From Hallerella sp964397425 (GTDB lineage: Bacteria; Fibrobacterota; Fibrobacteria; Fibrobacterales; Fibrobacteraceae), in NCBI GenBank assembly GCA_964397425.1, contig CAYNID010000002.1, forward strand, positions 124,001-188,000: a stretch of DNA of 64,000 nucleotides, written 5' to 3'. This document shows, one piece after another, positions 43,039 through 51,802 of this stretch. The first letter of the stretch is position 1; each line of letters opens with the position of its first letter. The notes under the pieces were generated by a model, which saw only the letters and a program-made list of their open reading frames with translations, ran no database searches and had not been told where the DNA came from. A program made the translations under genes and the position numbers.

Positions 43039-43566
43039 ATGGCTATCGGTGAACGAATTCGCTTTATACGAAATTTGCGTGGCATGACGCAGAAATGGCT
43101 GGGACAGGCTGTGGGCTTCCCTCAAAAGACTGCTGATGTTCGTATGGCTCAGTATGAGTCCGGCTCCAGAACGCCCAAAGAAGACTTGGTGAAATCCCTT
43201 GCCAATGTGTTGGAGGTCTCTCCCTTGGCGTTGAACATTCCTGATATTGACAGTGATCTGGGCTTTATCCATACCCTTTTTGCTATTGAGGATATTCACG
43301 GTATCCGGGCTGAAAAGCTGGGGGATGAGGTACATCTTGTATTTGATGGCAGCAAGCGGACAATGGACGAAGGCATTTTCACTATGCTTTCCGCATGGGC
43401 TGACCAAAGTGAAAAACTGCGTAACGGCGAGATCAGCAAGGAACAGTATGACCACTGGCGTTACAACTTCCCGGCAGAGGACACCACCCAGCGTTGGGCA
43501 AAAGTGCCGTCGCAGGAGCTTAGTGATCTGCTGGTCGAAGCCTTCAAAGACCAACTGAAAGATTAA
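43039..43566 (+). CDS. XRE-family repressor-like regulator
   Basis: 175 residues. HTH at about 6-50 (GERIRFIRNLRGMTQKWLGQ, then RMAQYESGSRTPKED). The C-terminal domain, with repeated acidic and aromatic residues, is unassigned. The position, divergent from an excisionase-like gene and next to the guaA border, fits the lysogeny- or immunity-type repressor of an integrative element. Confidence 0.75.
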   Translation: MAIGERIRFIRNLRGMTQKWLGQAVGFPQKTADVRMAQYESGSRTPKEDLVKSLANVLEVSPLALNIPDIDSDLGFIHTLFAIEDIHGIRAEKLGDEVHLVFDGSKRTMDEGIFTMLSAWADQSEKLRNGEISKEQYDHWRYNFPAEDTTQRWAKVPSQELSDLLVEAFKDQLKD

Positions 43567-43579
43567 AAAGAACGACAAA

Positions 43580-43612
43580 AAGCCCGTACTGACATCCAAT
43601 CAGTACGGGCTT
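43580..43612 (+). terminator. terminator of the XRE gene
   Basis: Perfect 13-bp stem AAGCCCGTACTGA/TCAGTACGGGCTT with a 7-nt loop, flanked by A and T residues on both sides. Confidence 0.88.
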
Positions 43613-43780
43613 AACTGTTAATATGGGGATTCTGTGAGCCAAGAGAAATTACTCTTTACTCACAAGCCACTGGCAACGCAGAATAATTGCGTTTTAGTGG
43701 AATCTTATCAAAACCTTATCAGAAAGGGCGGGGGAAATCCAAAAACCGTTGCTATTCGAGTACTTTTCGGCTTTTTAGAT
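43613..43780. other. island/guaA border
   Basis: 168 bp linking the last island terminator to the guaA stop codon. The guaA 3' end, coding PGTIEWE, is a known integration site of genomic islands and Tn5801-like elements. The expected att core would be near ATTGAATGGGAATGA (minus strand, about 43778-43792). A frame from 43634 runs antisense into guaA and is not called. Confidence 0.4.
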
Positions 43781-45604
43781 TCATTCCCATTCAATCGTTC
43801 CGGGCGGCTTGTGTGTCACGTCGTACCAGAGGCTTCCGGCGCCTTCGTTTTCAAACTTTTGCCAAAGTCCGGCGAGAAGGGCCTGATCGATTTCAGCGAA
43901 ATTAGCCGTCATAGCTTCCGTGCTGTTGACCGGGCGCATCACAATGCAAGGTTTGCCGGCGACGCGGAGGGGAACGGATACGACGGGCATTTGCCAAATC
44001 TTTTCATACAGGCCGTTTTGCCGTAAAAAGTCTGTGCAGATGGCATCGAATTTCCGGAGCGCGTCGAAATTTTCCCGGGTGGCAAACTGTTCTGTCAGCA
44101 GGGGAGTTGCATCGCTTGCGCTGCCTATTTGATAAACGACGCGGTTGATGGCCTTGAAACGGTTGGCGAGTTCCGTGGAAAATTTTTCGCATTGCTTCCA
44201 CGAAAGTCCCGGCGTGGTGATGAGGAACGGTTGGGCGTAAGTACGACCGTCGCCCTGGACGCCCACGCTTTTGATGGGAAGAATTTTTCCGTCGATGCCG
44301 TTTTCTTGCAAATATGCCGCAAGGGAATTTCCATCGGAATCTTTCACGTCTTCAAAATGCGCCGTGTCCAAAGGTTCTTTTCCATCGCTGCAAAGCAGGC
44401 GGACGCCAAGTCCCGGCCCCGGGAAGGGATGCCGCCAAACGAGGTTGTGCGGGATTCCCAATTCTTCGCCCAAAGCGCGGACTTCGTCTTTGTAAAGGTC
44501 GGCTAGCGGTTCCAGGACAAGTCCCTTTGCCATCAGGTCCAAAACTTCCTGAACGCGGTTGTGGTGCGTTTTGATTTTGTCCGCGTTTTGTGTGCCGCCG
44601 CTTTCAATAGTGTCGGGGTAAATGGTCCCTTGTGCAATCATCCATTTTTCGGGATCCAAATTCAGCTTGGCCATTTCTTCGTCCTTGACGGACAAAAATT
44701 CCTTGCCGATGATGGCGCGCTTGGCTTCTGGCGCGGTCACTCCCTGGAGTTTTTGCAGGAAATGCTCTCCGGCGTCGCGGATTTTCAAATTGTGCATTCC
44801 TTCCTTTTCGAGGAATTCCTTGACGTTTGCCGATTCGTTTTGCCGCATCATGCCATTGTCGATGTGCAGACCCAAAACGTTTTCCGGGCCGAGTACGCGG
44901 TTCAAAAGAACAAAGGCAACGGTCGAATCGACTCCGCCGGAGACAAGCAAAAAGACCTTTCTACCGTTTGCCTGTTCCCGGATGCGGGCGGTGATGAGCG
45001 GCAGGTAGCTTTTCATGTTCCACGTGCGTTCCGCTCCGCAAATGTCGATGAAATTGTCTAACAGTTGCATGCCGTATTGGCTGTGGGTGACTTCCGGGTG
45101 GAACTGGATGCCGTAAATTTGTTTGCTGTCAAGGGCGACAGCTGCGACCTTGCAGTCCTTGGTGCTGGCGATAATGCGGTAACCGTAGGGAAGGCGTGTC
45201 ACCTGGTCTCCGTGGCTCATCCACATGGGGCTCTTTTCGGGGAGTCCCTTCAGAAGGGGAGAACTTTTATCTTCGAGGGTCAGGTCTGCGATACCGTACT
45301 CTTTGACTTTTCCCGGTTCCACGTGTCCGCCGAGTTGCTGTGCTATCAACTGGTGTCCGTAGCAAATGCCCAGCTTGGGGACGGGAAGGCTTAAAATTTC
45401 CGGATTGTATGCCGGGGCGTCTGCGGCGTATACGCTGTTCGGTCCGCCGCTGTAAATGATTCCCTTGACGCCTTCGAGTTCGCTTTTGGGCGCATTCGGA
45501 GAATGGATTTCGGTAAAGACTCCCAATCGGCGGACGCGGTTGGCAATCAGGTGCGCATATTGTCCGCCAAAGTCTAGGACGGCGATGGTGTCGACGTTTT
45601 TCAC
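43781..45604 (-). CDS. guaA: GMP synthase (glutamine-hydrolysing), long form
   Basis: 607 residues; most bacterial GuaA are about 515-525. Glutamine amidotransferase domain with nucleophile in KLGICYGHQ near 80 and FHPEVTHS near 170. The ATP-PPase loop LVSGGVDSTVA is near 222, and the dimerisation domain ends PPGTIEWE. The extra residues lie in the C-terminal half (after HPFPGPGLGVRLL). It converts XMP to GMP. The start overlaps the pepA stop by 4 bp. The 3' end borders the foreign island. Confidence 0.94.
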   Translation of the reverse strand: MKNVDTIAVLDFGGQYAHLIANRVRRLGVFTEIHSPNAPKSELEGVKGIIYSGGPNSVYAADAPAYNPEILSLPVPKLGICYGHQLIAQQLGGHVEPGKVKEYGIADLTLEDKSSPLLKGLPEKSPMWMSHGDQVTRLPYGYRIIASTKDCKVAAVALDSKQIYGIQFHPEVTHSQYGMQLLDNFIDICGAERTWNMKSYLPLITARIREQANGRKVFLLVSGGVDSTVAFVLLNRVLGPENVLGLHIDNGMMRQNESANVKEFLEKEGMHNLKIRDAGEHFLQKLQGVTAPEAKRAIIGKEFLSVKDEEMAKLNLDPEKWMIAQGTIYPDTIESGGTQNADKIKTHHNRVQEVLDLMAKGLVLEPLADLYKDEVRALGEELGIPHNLVWRHPFPGPGLGVRLLCSDGKEPLDTAHFEDVKDSDGNSLAAYLQENGIDGKILPIKSVGVQGDGRTYAQPFLITTPGLSWKQCEKFSTELANRFKAINRVVYQIGSASDATPLLTEQFATRENFDALRKFDAICTDFLRQNGLYEKIWQMPVVSVPLRVAGKPCIVMRPVNSTEAMTANFAEIDQALLAGLWQKFENEGAGSLWYDVTHKPPGTIEWE

Positions 45605-47061
45605 GCTTTTTCCCCCAGTTCACGGGCAAGCTGGACAAGGGACTGGACTCCGACGCCTGTCGCCCCGTAAGATGTGTATTTCCAGGGGCGTTCGACGAAT
45701 GCGGTGCCCGCGATGTCCCAATGAGACCAAACGACTCCTTCGGGAATGAATTCGCGGAGGAAGAGGGCGGCGAGAATCGCGCCCGCGCTTTTTCCGATAT
45801 TCGAAAGGTCGGCGAAATTGTCTTTCAATTCTGCCGCGTATTCGTCTTCGAGGGGCATTCGCCAGAATTTTTCGCAAGCGGCTTCGCCCGCCCGGATGAT
45901 TTTATCGGCGAAATCCTCGTCGTTCGAGAAGAATCCCGTGATGGAGGTTCCCAATGCGCGGACCATGGCGCCGGTGAGGGTGGCCACGTCGACAATGTGC
46001 GTCGCTCCGTTTTCCGCGGCGGCGCAAATCCCGTCAGAAAGCACCAGCCTCCCTTCGGCATCGGTGTTGTCCACCATGATGGTCTTTCCGTTCTTCGCCT
46101 TGAAAATGTCTCCGGGGAGGACTGCGCCGGAACCGATGCGGTTTTCTGCAAGGCACAGGTAAGCGGACATCTTCAAGGGAATTTTGAATTCCGCGGCGGC
46201 GCAAATGGCGGCTAACGCGGCGGCTGCGCCGGACATGTCGCTTTGCATTTCTTTCATCCCCTTGGCGGGCTTGAGCGAAATTCCGCCCGTGTCAAAGGTG
46301 ATGCCCTTGCCGACGATAGCGAGATGCTTGTCTTTGGGAGCGTCTTTCGGATTATAAGAAAGGCGCACCATGCACGGGGAAAAACGGCTCCCGGCGCCGA
46401 CTGTCAGCAGGCCGTTGAATCCCTCTTTCGCGAGAATCTTTTCATTCAGGATGGTGATGGAAAGGCCCTGGACCTGATGCGCGATTCGGATGGCTTCGTG
46501 CGCAAACGCTTCGGGGTAAAGCTTGGAACCCGGCGTATTTATCAAATCTTTGCAAAGGCTTGTGAACTTTTGCTCGACAAGGACTTCTTCCGCGGCCTTT
46601 TCAAAATCTTTTTGGCGGGAATCCGCTTCGATTTCAAAGGTCACGTCGAAATGTTTCTTCGGGTTGCTCTTGAATTTGTCGAAATGGTAATCGCTGTAGT
46701 GGATGCCGTGGAGAATCGCTTTGAACTGTTCGACAGAGGCATCGGCGAGCAGGAGCTTGACCGTCTTGAATTGCTTTTGACGGGCGCGGTTTCCAAGCCT
46801 GAATCCCGCCATCCGGAGTTTGTCTTGTGAAGAAAGTCCGCTTTCCTTGTCGGCGTTCACGAAAATGGTCTTGTGACCGTCGAGTTCGACGATGTCCAAA
46901 TCCTGGCTTACGCCTTTTTCAATTTCGGCAAGGACCGTCGCCGCCTGTTTTTCGGCCTGTTCTGTCAAATCGGAAGAAAATAAAATGGCTTTTCTGACAA
47001 AGAACAGGGCGTGGGCAGAGGCGTTGTCCGCGATATGTTTTGCGATTTTGAGTTTCATCAT
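45601..47061 (-). CDS. pepA: leucyl aminopeptidase (M17)
   Basis: 486 residues. The C-terminal M17 catalytic domain has GKGITFDTGGISLKP near 252, the metal-binding signature NTDAEGRL near 335 and SNIGKSAGAI near 419. It removes N-terminal residues from peptides in the cytoplasm using two metals. Two adjacent Met codons can start the protein. It is the first gene of a pepA-guaA pair. Confidence 0.92.
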   Translation of the reverse strand: MMKLKIAKHIADNASAHALFFVRKAILFSSDLTEQAEKQAATVLAEIEKGVSQDLDIVELDGHKTIFVNADKESGLSSQDKLRMAGFRLGNRARQKQFKTVKLLLADASVEQFKAILHGIHYSDYHFDKFKSNPKKHFDVTFEIEADSRQKDFEKAAEEVLVEQKFTSLCKDLINTPGSKLYPEAFAHEAIRIAHQVQGLSITILNEKILAKEGFNGLLTVGAGSRFSPCMVRLSYNPKDAPKDKHLAIVGKGITFDTGGISLKPAKGMKEMQSDMSGAAAALAAICAAAEFKIPLKMSAYLCLAENRIGSGAVLPGDIFKAKNGKTIMVDNTDAEGRLVLSDGICAAAENGATHIVDVATLTGAMVRALGTSITGFFSNDEDFADKIIRAGEAACEKFWRMPLEDEYAAELKDNFADLSNIGKSAGAILAALFLREFIPEGVVWSHWDIAGTAFVERPWKYTSYGATGVGVQSLVQLARELGEKA

Positions 47062-47133
47062 ATTCTCACAAGATAGAAATTTCTTTCCGTTTCAAATTTT
47101 CCGGATGCGGTCTTCAGGGGATGCAGAATGGGC

Positions 47134-48897
47134 TTAGGACAAAAGCCTTTGCACGTCGGCGGTGATGGCCTTGGGCGTGATTCCCAGGCTTTCGAGAAGC
47201 GCTTCCGGGGAATATCTGTCGTAGAACTTCTTTTCGAGCCCGTAGTTCAAAACCTTCATGTCCGAGCGGGCGTAGAACGCGGCGACTTTTGCGCCAAAAC
47301 CGCCGTCGAGGATGCCGTCTTCCAGCGTCACCGCGATTTGGTGATTTTCCTTGAGGCTTTCCAGGGTTTCCCTGTCGATGTCGGAGGCGAATCGCGGATT
47401 GATTAATGTGGGTTTGATTCCAATGGATTTTTCCATTTCTCTTGCCAGGGCTTCGCCGCGTTGGTAAAAATCCCCGAGGGCGATGATGGCGACTTTGGAA
47501 CCGGATTCTTCGATGCGGAATTTGACTTCGGAGTAATCCGAATCGGCAGAGCGGTTGTCGTCGATGACTCCGTTTCCCGGAATGAGCACAATCGTCGGGT
47601 GGCTGTTTTGTTCAATGGCGTAGTCTACCATCGCCAGATATTCGGCGCGGTTTGTCGGCGACAATACGCGGACGTTCGGGATGTTCCCGTAAATGGAGTT
47701 GATGTAAATGCCCAAATGGGAAACGTCTGTGAGCGTGTTGAACGCGGAGTAATTGAGTATCACGGCGATGGGATTCTGGTTGATGGCCGTGTCTTGAGCC
47801 ATCTGGTCGTAAGTCCGCTGCAAAAAGGTCGCGTTCGTGACGACGACCGGTTTTGCCCCGCGCTTTGCCGCACCCGAAGCCATGGCGATGGCCTGTTCTT
47901 CGGCGATGCCCACGTCAACGTATTGATTTCCAAAGGCTTCGCGCTTGTCTTTGGAAAGTCCGACAGACGAAGGCATGGCGGGGGTGATGACAAAAACTTT
48001 CGGGTCCGCTTTCGCTTTTTTCAGCAAAAAGTCCGCCGTGATGGATTCGTAGGATTCGTTTCCGGATGGGTATTTGGAAAGTCCCGTTTCGCGGTCGAAT
48101 GGCCCGCACCAGTGCCAGGATTCCTTGTCGTTTTCAGCGAAGGAATAGCCTAGTCCTTTTTGCGTGTGGATGTGGACCACGATTGGACTTTTGGAATGAT
48201 TCACCTTTTTGAACGTGCGGATAAGGCTTTCGATGTCGTTGCCGTTTGGCTCGTAGATGTAATCCAGTCCCAGCGCCTTGAAAATATTGCGGGGGGAATT
48301 ACCGTTTGAATCCCGCAACGCTTTGAGGGTGTCGTAAAGTCCGCCGTGGTTTTCGGCGATGGACATTTCGTTGTCGTTGACGATGACTATCAAATTGGAC
48401 TGGAGTTCCGAACCGGCATAATTCAAGGCTTCGAGGGCTTCTCCGCCGCCGAGAGAACCGTCACCGATGAAGGCTATCACGTTTTCGTTTTCACCCAGCA
48501 AATCGCGGGCTTTGGCAAGTCCCGTGGCCAAAGAAATCGAAGTTGAAGTGTGGCCGATGTTGAACAGGTCGTGTTCGGATTCTTCTGGATTTGTATAGCC
48601 GGAATCGTCTTTGAAATGCGAGTCGTCGATGTAGCCGGACTTTCTGCCGGTGAGGATTTTGTGCGTGTAACTCTGGTGCGAAACGTCAAAAACGAACTTG
48701 TCTTCGGGCGAATTGAAAACATAGTGCATGGCGATTTCCGCTTCGACGGAACCGAAGTTCGGGCCAAAGTGCCCTCCGATTTTGGTGAGCCTGTTGAATA
48801 GCGCTTCGCGGATTTCAGATGCCAAAGCCTTGAGCTCCGGAAGGGAAAGCTTTTTCACGTCGGCGGGGGAGTTTACGCGGTTCAAAAGTTCGTACAT
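47134..48897 (-). CDS. dxs: 1-deoxy-D-xylulose-5-phosphate synthase-like transketolase
   Basis: 587 residues, shorter than typical DXS (about 620). TDP-binding IGDGSLGGGEALEALN near 144, FNIGHTSTSISLATGLA near 111 and a DVSHQSYTHKILTGR motif near 71, which in standard DXS reads GHQxYPHK. C-terminal pyrimidine-binding GIAEEQAIAMASGAA is near 325. It would supply DXP for isoprenoids (ispE is at 27686) and for thiamine (thi operon at 57.9 kb). GGAG precedes the start. A related transketolase-like activity cannot be excluded. Confidence 0.8.
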   Translation of the reverse strand: MYELLNRVNSPADVKKLSLPELKALASEIREALFNRLTKIGGHFGPNFGSVEAEIAMHYVFNSPEDKFVFDVSHQSYTHKILTGRKSGYIDDSHFKDDSGYTNPEESEHDLFNIGHTSTSISLATGLAKARDLLGENENVIAFIGDGSLGGGEALEALNYAGSELQSNLIVIVNDNEMSIAENHGGLYDTLKALRDSNGNSPRNIFKALGLDYIYEPNGNDIESLIRTFKKVNHSKSPIVVHIHTQKGLGYSFAENDKESWHWCGPFDRETGLSKYPSGNESYESITADFLLKKAKADPKVFVITPAMPSSVGLSKDKREAFGNQYVDVGIAEEQAIAMASGAAKRGAKPVVVTNATFLQRTYDQMAQDTAINQNPIAVILNYSAFNTLTDVSHLGIYINSIYGNIPNVRVLSPTNRAEYLAMVDYAIEQNSHPTIVLIPGNGVIDDNRSADSDYSEVKFRIEESGSKVAIIALGDFYQRGEALAREMEKSIGIKPTLINPRFASDIDRETLESLKENHQIAVTLEDGILDGGFGAKVAAFYARSDMKVLNYGLEKKFYDRYSPEALLESLGITPKAITADVQRLLS

Positions 48898-48923
48898 GGG
48901 ATTCTCCTTGAATTTCTGTCTAC

Positions 48924-48954
48924 AATATACAACTTAGAGTTGACTCTAAGGCAA
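48924..48954 (-). promoter_or_regulatory. MerR-type promoter of the DXS-like gene
   Basis: On the minus strand TTGCCT (-35) and TATATT (-10) are separated by 19 bp. The palindrome CTTAGAGT-CA-ACTCTAAG (48933-48950) fills the spacer and overlaps the last two bases of the -35 box. An over-long spacer with a centred palindrome is the hallmark of promoters activated by MerR-family proteins. No merR gene is in the window. Confidence 0.65.
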
Positions 48955-48960
48955 GGGGAT

Positions 48961-49815
48961 TCAGGCGAATCGCAAACGTTCGGTCTTTCCCCGGGTGAAC
49001 GAGCCCAGGCGGTAAGTGAATTTGGTGTAGCGTCCCAGTTCTTCAAAAGCGTCGATGATCTTCGGATCGGAGGGATTGCCGATGATGGAGGCGTAAAAGA
49101 GGTATCCCCAGGGCTTGTCCGGGTTCGGCCTGCTTTCGATTCGCGTCATGTTGATTTTGCGCTTTGCGAAAGCGCCCAGCGCATCGTAAAGTTCTCCGGG
49201 CCTGTCATCGTTTGAAAGTTCGAAGAGGATGGCCGTTTTGATGTCATCATTGGGGGAGACTTCCACGGGATTTTTCTGGATGGCGTAAAACCGGGTGAAA
49301 TTCACGCCCTGGATGTTTTCCAAATTCGTGCGGAGAATATCCAGACCGTAGAGTTTTGCCGCATAAACGCTCGCGATGGCGCCGTCTGTTTGAATTTTTT
49401 GTTTCGCGACTTCTTCGGCGGAACCGGCCGTGTCGAAGAAGACGACCTTTTCGATGCCGGGATTTTCGGAAAAGAAGTGGCTGCATTGCGCTAACGCCTG
49501 CGGGTGGCTCATCACGCGTTTGAGGGTTTGCAGGGAAGTTCCCGGGAGGGCGCAAAGGCAATGCTCGATTTGCAAAAGGACTTCGCCCACGATGGGGTGA
49601 CGCCATTTGGCCAGCAAGTCGTAGTTCTCGTAAATCGAACCCGCGGTCGAGTTTTCGATGGGAATCGCTCCGCCATCGGCTTTGCCTGTTTCGATTGCCT
49701 GGTAGATTTCTTCGAACGAGTCCATGGGAATAACATCGATGTCTTCGCCGAATAAGTAACGGGCCGCGGATTCGCTGTAAGCGCCCCGCCTTCCCTGGAA
49801 TGCGATTTTTTTCAT
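48961..49815 (-). CDS. pheA: prephenate dehydratase
   Basis: 284 residues from the ATG at 49815; the longer open frame is not protein-like. The catalytic domain begins IAFQGRRGAYSE. AIPIENSTAGSI near 51 and NFTRFYAI near 169 (the TRF catalytic motif) are diagnostic. The C-terminal ACT domain has TAILFELSNDDRPGELYDAL and MTRIESRP for phenylalanine feedback. There is no chorismate mutase domain. The start overlaps the NlpC/P60 gene stop by 4 bp. Confidence 0.93.
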   Translation of the reverse strand: MKKIAFQGRRGAYSESAARYLFGEDIDVIPMDSFEEIYQAIETGKADGGAIPIENSTAGSIYENYDLLAKWRHPIVGEVLLQIEHCLCALPGTSLQTLKRVMSHPQALAQCSHFFSENPGIEKVVFFDTAGSAEEVAKQKIQTDGAIASVYAAKLYGLDILRTNLENIQGVNFTRFYAIQKNPVEVSPNDDIKTAILFELSNDDRPGELYDALGAFAKRKINMTRIESRPNPDKPWGYLFYASIIGNPSDPKIIDAFEELGRYTKFTYRLGSFTRGKTERLRFA

Positions 49816-50327
49816 TGGATTCTCCTCGCTCCTTTGTAACGGGGCTTCCAATAGGCGTCGTCCATGGGACTTATCATGACGCCTTTGGAGGTGCTTGCGT
49901 GGGTAAAGTTTCCCGTTTCCAGGTACACGCCCACGTGGTCGACGTCCGATGGTCCGAAGAAGACCAGGTCTCCCGTTTTGAGTTCGTCTTTGTCCACCTT
50001 TTTTCCCATCTTGAACATTTCGCGGGAACTGTGGGGGAGCTTTATCCCCGTTTTTTCTTTGTAAATGTTCATAACGTAGCCGGAACAGTCCGTGCCGCTT
50101 TTGGAAGCTTTTCCGTATTTGTAGGGAGTGCCTATCCACGGTTTGATGATGGGCATCCAGTCTTCGGTTTCACCCGAGGCGTTTTTCAGCACTTGATTCG
50201 TGTGCGCTTCGCCTTTCGAAAGCCGGTATGCGCCGGCGTTCCTGTCGTAACTGGGGCGGAGTGGCATGGTACATGCCGAAAGGCAAATGGCGGCGAGGGC
50301 ACAAAAAAGAATCAAGCGGATATTCAT
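49812..50327 (-). CDS. NlpC/P60-family peptidoglycan hydrolase lipoprotein
   Basis: 171 residues. Signal peptide with lipobox LSAC (Cys19). The NlpC/P60 catalytic triad is visible as Cys in TDCSGYVMNIY near 80, His in DHVGVYL near 130 and His in FTHAS near 142. It cleaves cell-wall peptides in the periplasm. It lies upstream of pheA in a two-gene unit. Confidence 0.9.
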   Translation of the reverse strand: MNIRLILFCALAAICLSACTMPLRPSYDRNAGAYRLSKGEAHTNQVLKNASGETEDWMPIIKPWIGTPYKYGKASKSGTDCSGYVMNIYKEKTGIKLPHSSREMFKMGKKVDKDELKTGDLVFFGPSDVDHVGVYLETGNFTHASTSKGVMISPMDDAYWKPRYKGARRIQ

Positions 50328-50374
50328 CGGGTTAAAATCTAAAAATTTGAAATCAGGTTTGTTATATTGAAGGC

Positions 50375-51736
50375 ATGGACAATGGAATGATTGATTTCCT
50401 TTTGAAGTACAACACGAATGCTCCCCGTTACACGAGTTATCCGCCGGCGAATCTTTTCCGCAAAGCGAAAGACAAGGCGCAGGTCGAACGCGTTTGGCGG
50501 GAGTCCAATGCGCTGAAACCGCACAATGTCAGTTTCTACTTCCATATTCCCTATTGCCAAAAGCGCTGCCTTTTTTGCGGATGCACTTCGGAATTGCTGC
50601 CGGCGAATGATGCGGAACGCGACCGCTACTTCGGGGCGCTCTTTTCGGAAATGGACGAGAAGCTGCCCTGGATAGATTCTTCGCGTCCCGTGACCCAGGT
50701 CCATTTTGGCGGCGGAACGCCTTCGGCTGTCCCTTATTCATTTTTGGAAAAAATCCTGGACACTCTCCGCGCCCGTTTTGAATTTGCTCCCCACGCCGAG
50801 ATAGCCATCGAATGCAATCCTTCGATAATCGATGAAAAACGCCTGAGGGAATTGGCGCGGATTGGATTCAACCGGGTGAGTTTTGGCATTCAGGACTTTG
50901 ATTCGGAGGTGCTTCGAAACGTCGGACGCGAGCCGTCCCTGTTGCCGGTGAATGAACTGTTGACGCTTTCCCGGGAATTGCATTTTACGGGCATCAACCT
51001 GGACTTGATTTACGGCCTCCCATCCCAGACGGCGTCTGGATTTCGTCAAAGCGTTGAACTTGCCGCCGAGGCGCACCCCGACAGAATCGCCCTGTTCAGC
51101 TACGCGCACGTTCCCTGGCTCATGAAGGCGCAGAAGACTCTTGAAAAATATCCGATGCCCGGGCCGCGTGAAAAGTTGGGACTTTTCCTCGAAGCGCGGG
51201 AACTCTTCAAGTCCGCGGGGTATGTGGATGTCGGCATGGATCATTTCTGTTCCCCGAAAGATTCTTTGGCGCAGGCCCTTTCCGAGGGTATGCTGCACCG
51301 TAACTTCCAGGGGTATTGCACCCGGGCGACGACCGGAGAAGTTTACGCCTTCGGTTCCAGCGGCATCACGCAGCTCGACAACGCTTATTCGCAGAATGTC
51401 CACGAAAGCCGTCAATACGTGGAACTCCAGGAGGCCGGCCTTTTGACGGAAATCCGCTGCGAGGAACTTTCCCCGTCGGAACGCACGGTCCGCGATGCCA
51501 TCGAACGTTTGATGTGCAATCGCAGGCTGAAACTTTCTGGCGCGGAAAAAACGGTCCTTTCCGAGGGTTGGGAAAGGCTCCTTGCGTTAGAACAAGAAGG
51601 CCTGCTTGTGAAAAAATCCGAATGGGAAGTCGAAGTGACTGAACTGGGGTCGCTGGTCATCCGCTATTTGGCGATGCAACTGGATCCGCTGATGCAAAAT
51701 GCAAAACGCGACGGCGTTTTTTCGAAGACAATTTGA
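50375..51736 (+). CDS. hemN: oxygen-independent coproporphyrinogen III oxidase
   Basis: 453 residues. Radical SAM enzyme: IPYCQKRCLFCGC near 57-69 holds the C-x3-C-x2-C cluster motif plus the extra Cys of HemN. VHFGGGTPSA near 109 binds SAM, and SFGIQDFD near 169 with DLIYGLPSQT near 208 follow. It decarboxylates coproporphyrinogen III in heme synthesis without oxygen, fitting an anaerobe. The gene is divergent from the NlpC gene. Confidence 0.93.
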   Translation: MDNGMIDFLLKYNTNAPRYTSYPPANLFRKAKDKAQVERVWRESNALKPHNVSFYFHIPYCQKRCLFCGCTSELLPANDAERDRYFGALFSEMDEKLPWIDSSRPVTQVHFGGGTPSAVPYSFLEKILDTLRARFEFAPHAEIAIECNPSIIDEKRLRELARIGFNRVSFGIQDFDSEVLRNVGREPSLLPVNELLTLSRELHFTGINLDLIYGLPSQTASGFRQSVELAAEAHPDRIALFSYAHVPWLMKAQKTLEKYPMPGPREKLGLFLEARELFKSAGYVDVGMDHFCSPKDSLAQALSEGMLHRNFQGYCTRATTGEVYAFGSSGITQLDNAYSQNVHESRQYVELQEAGLLTEIRCEELSPSERTVRDAIERLMCNRRLKLSGAEKTVLSEGWERLLALEQEGLLVKKSEWEVEVTELGSLVIRYLAMQLDPLMQNAKRDGVFSKTI

Positions 51737-51802
51737 CTTTTCCTTGATGGAACTATAAAAAAATCTATTTTTGCCAAACCAAATACGTGAGGTTGTTTTA
51801 AA

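Noticed and set aside
43634..44026. 130-codon frame beginning in the island border and running antisense into guaA
   Set aside because: No Shine-Dalgarno site, and most of its length is the guaA shadow. The first 45 codons have no recognisable motif.
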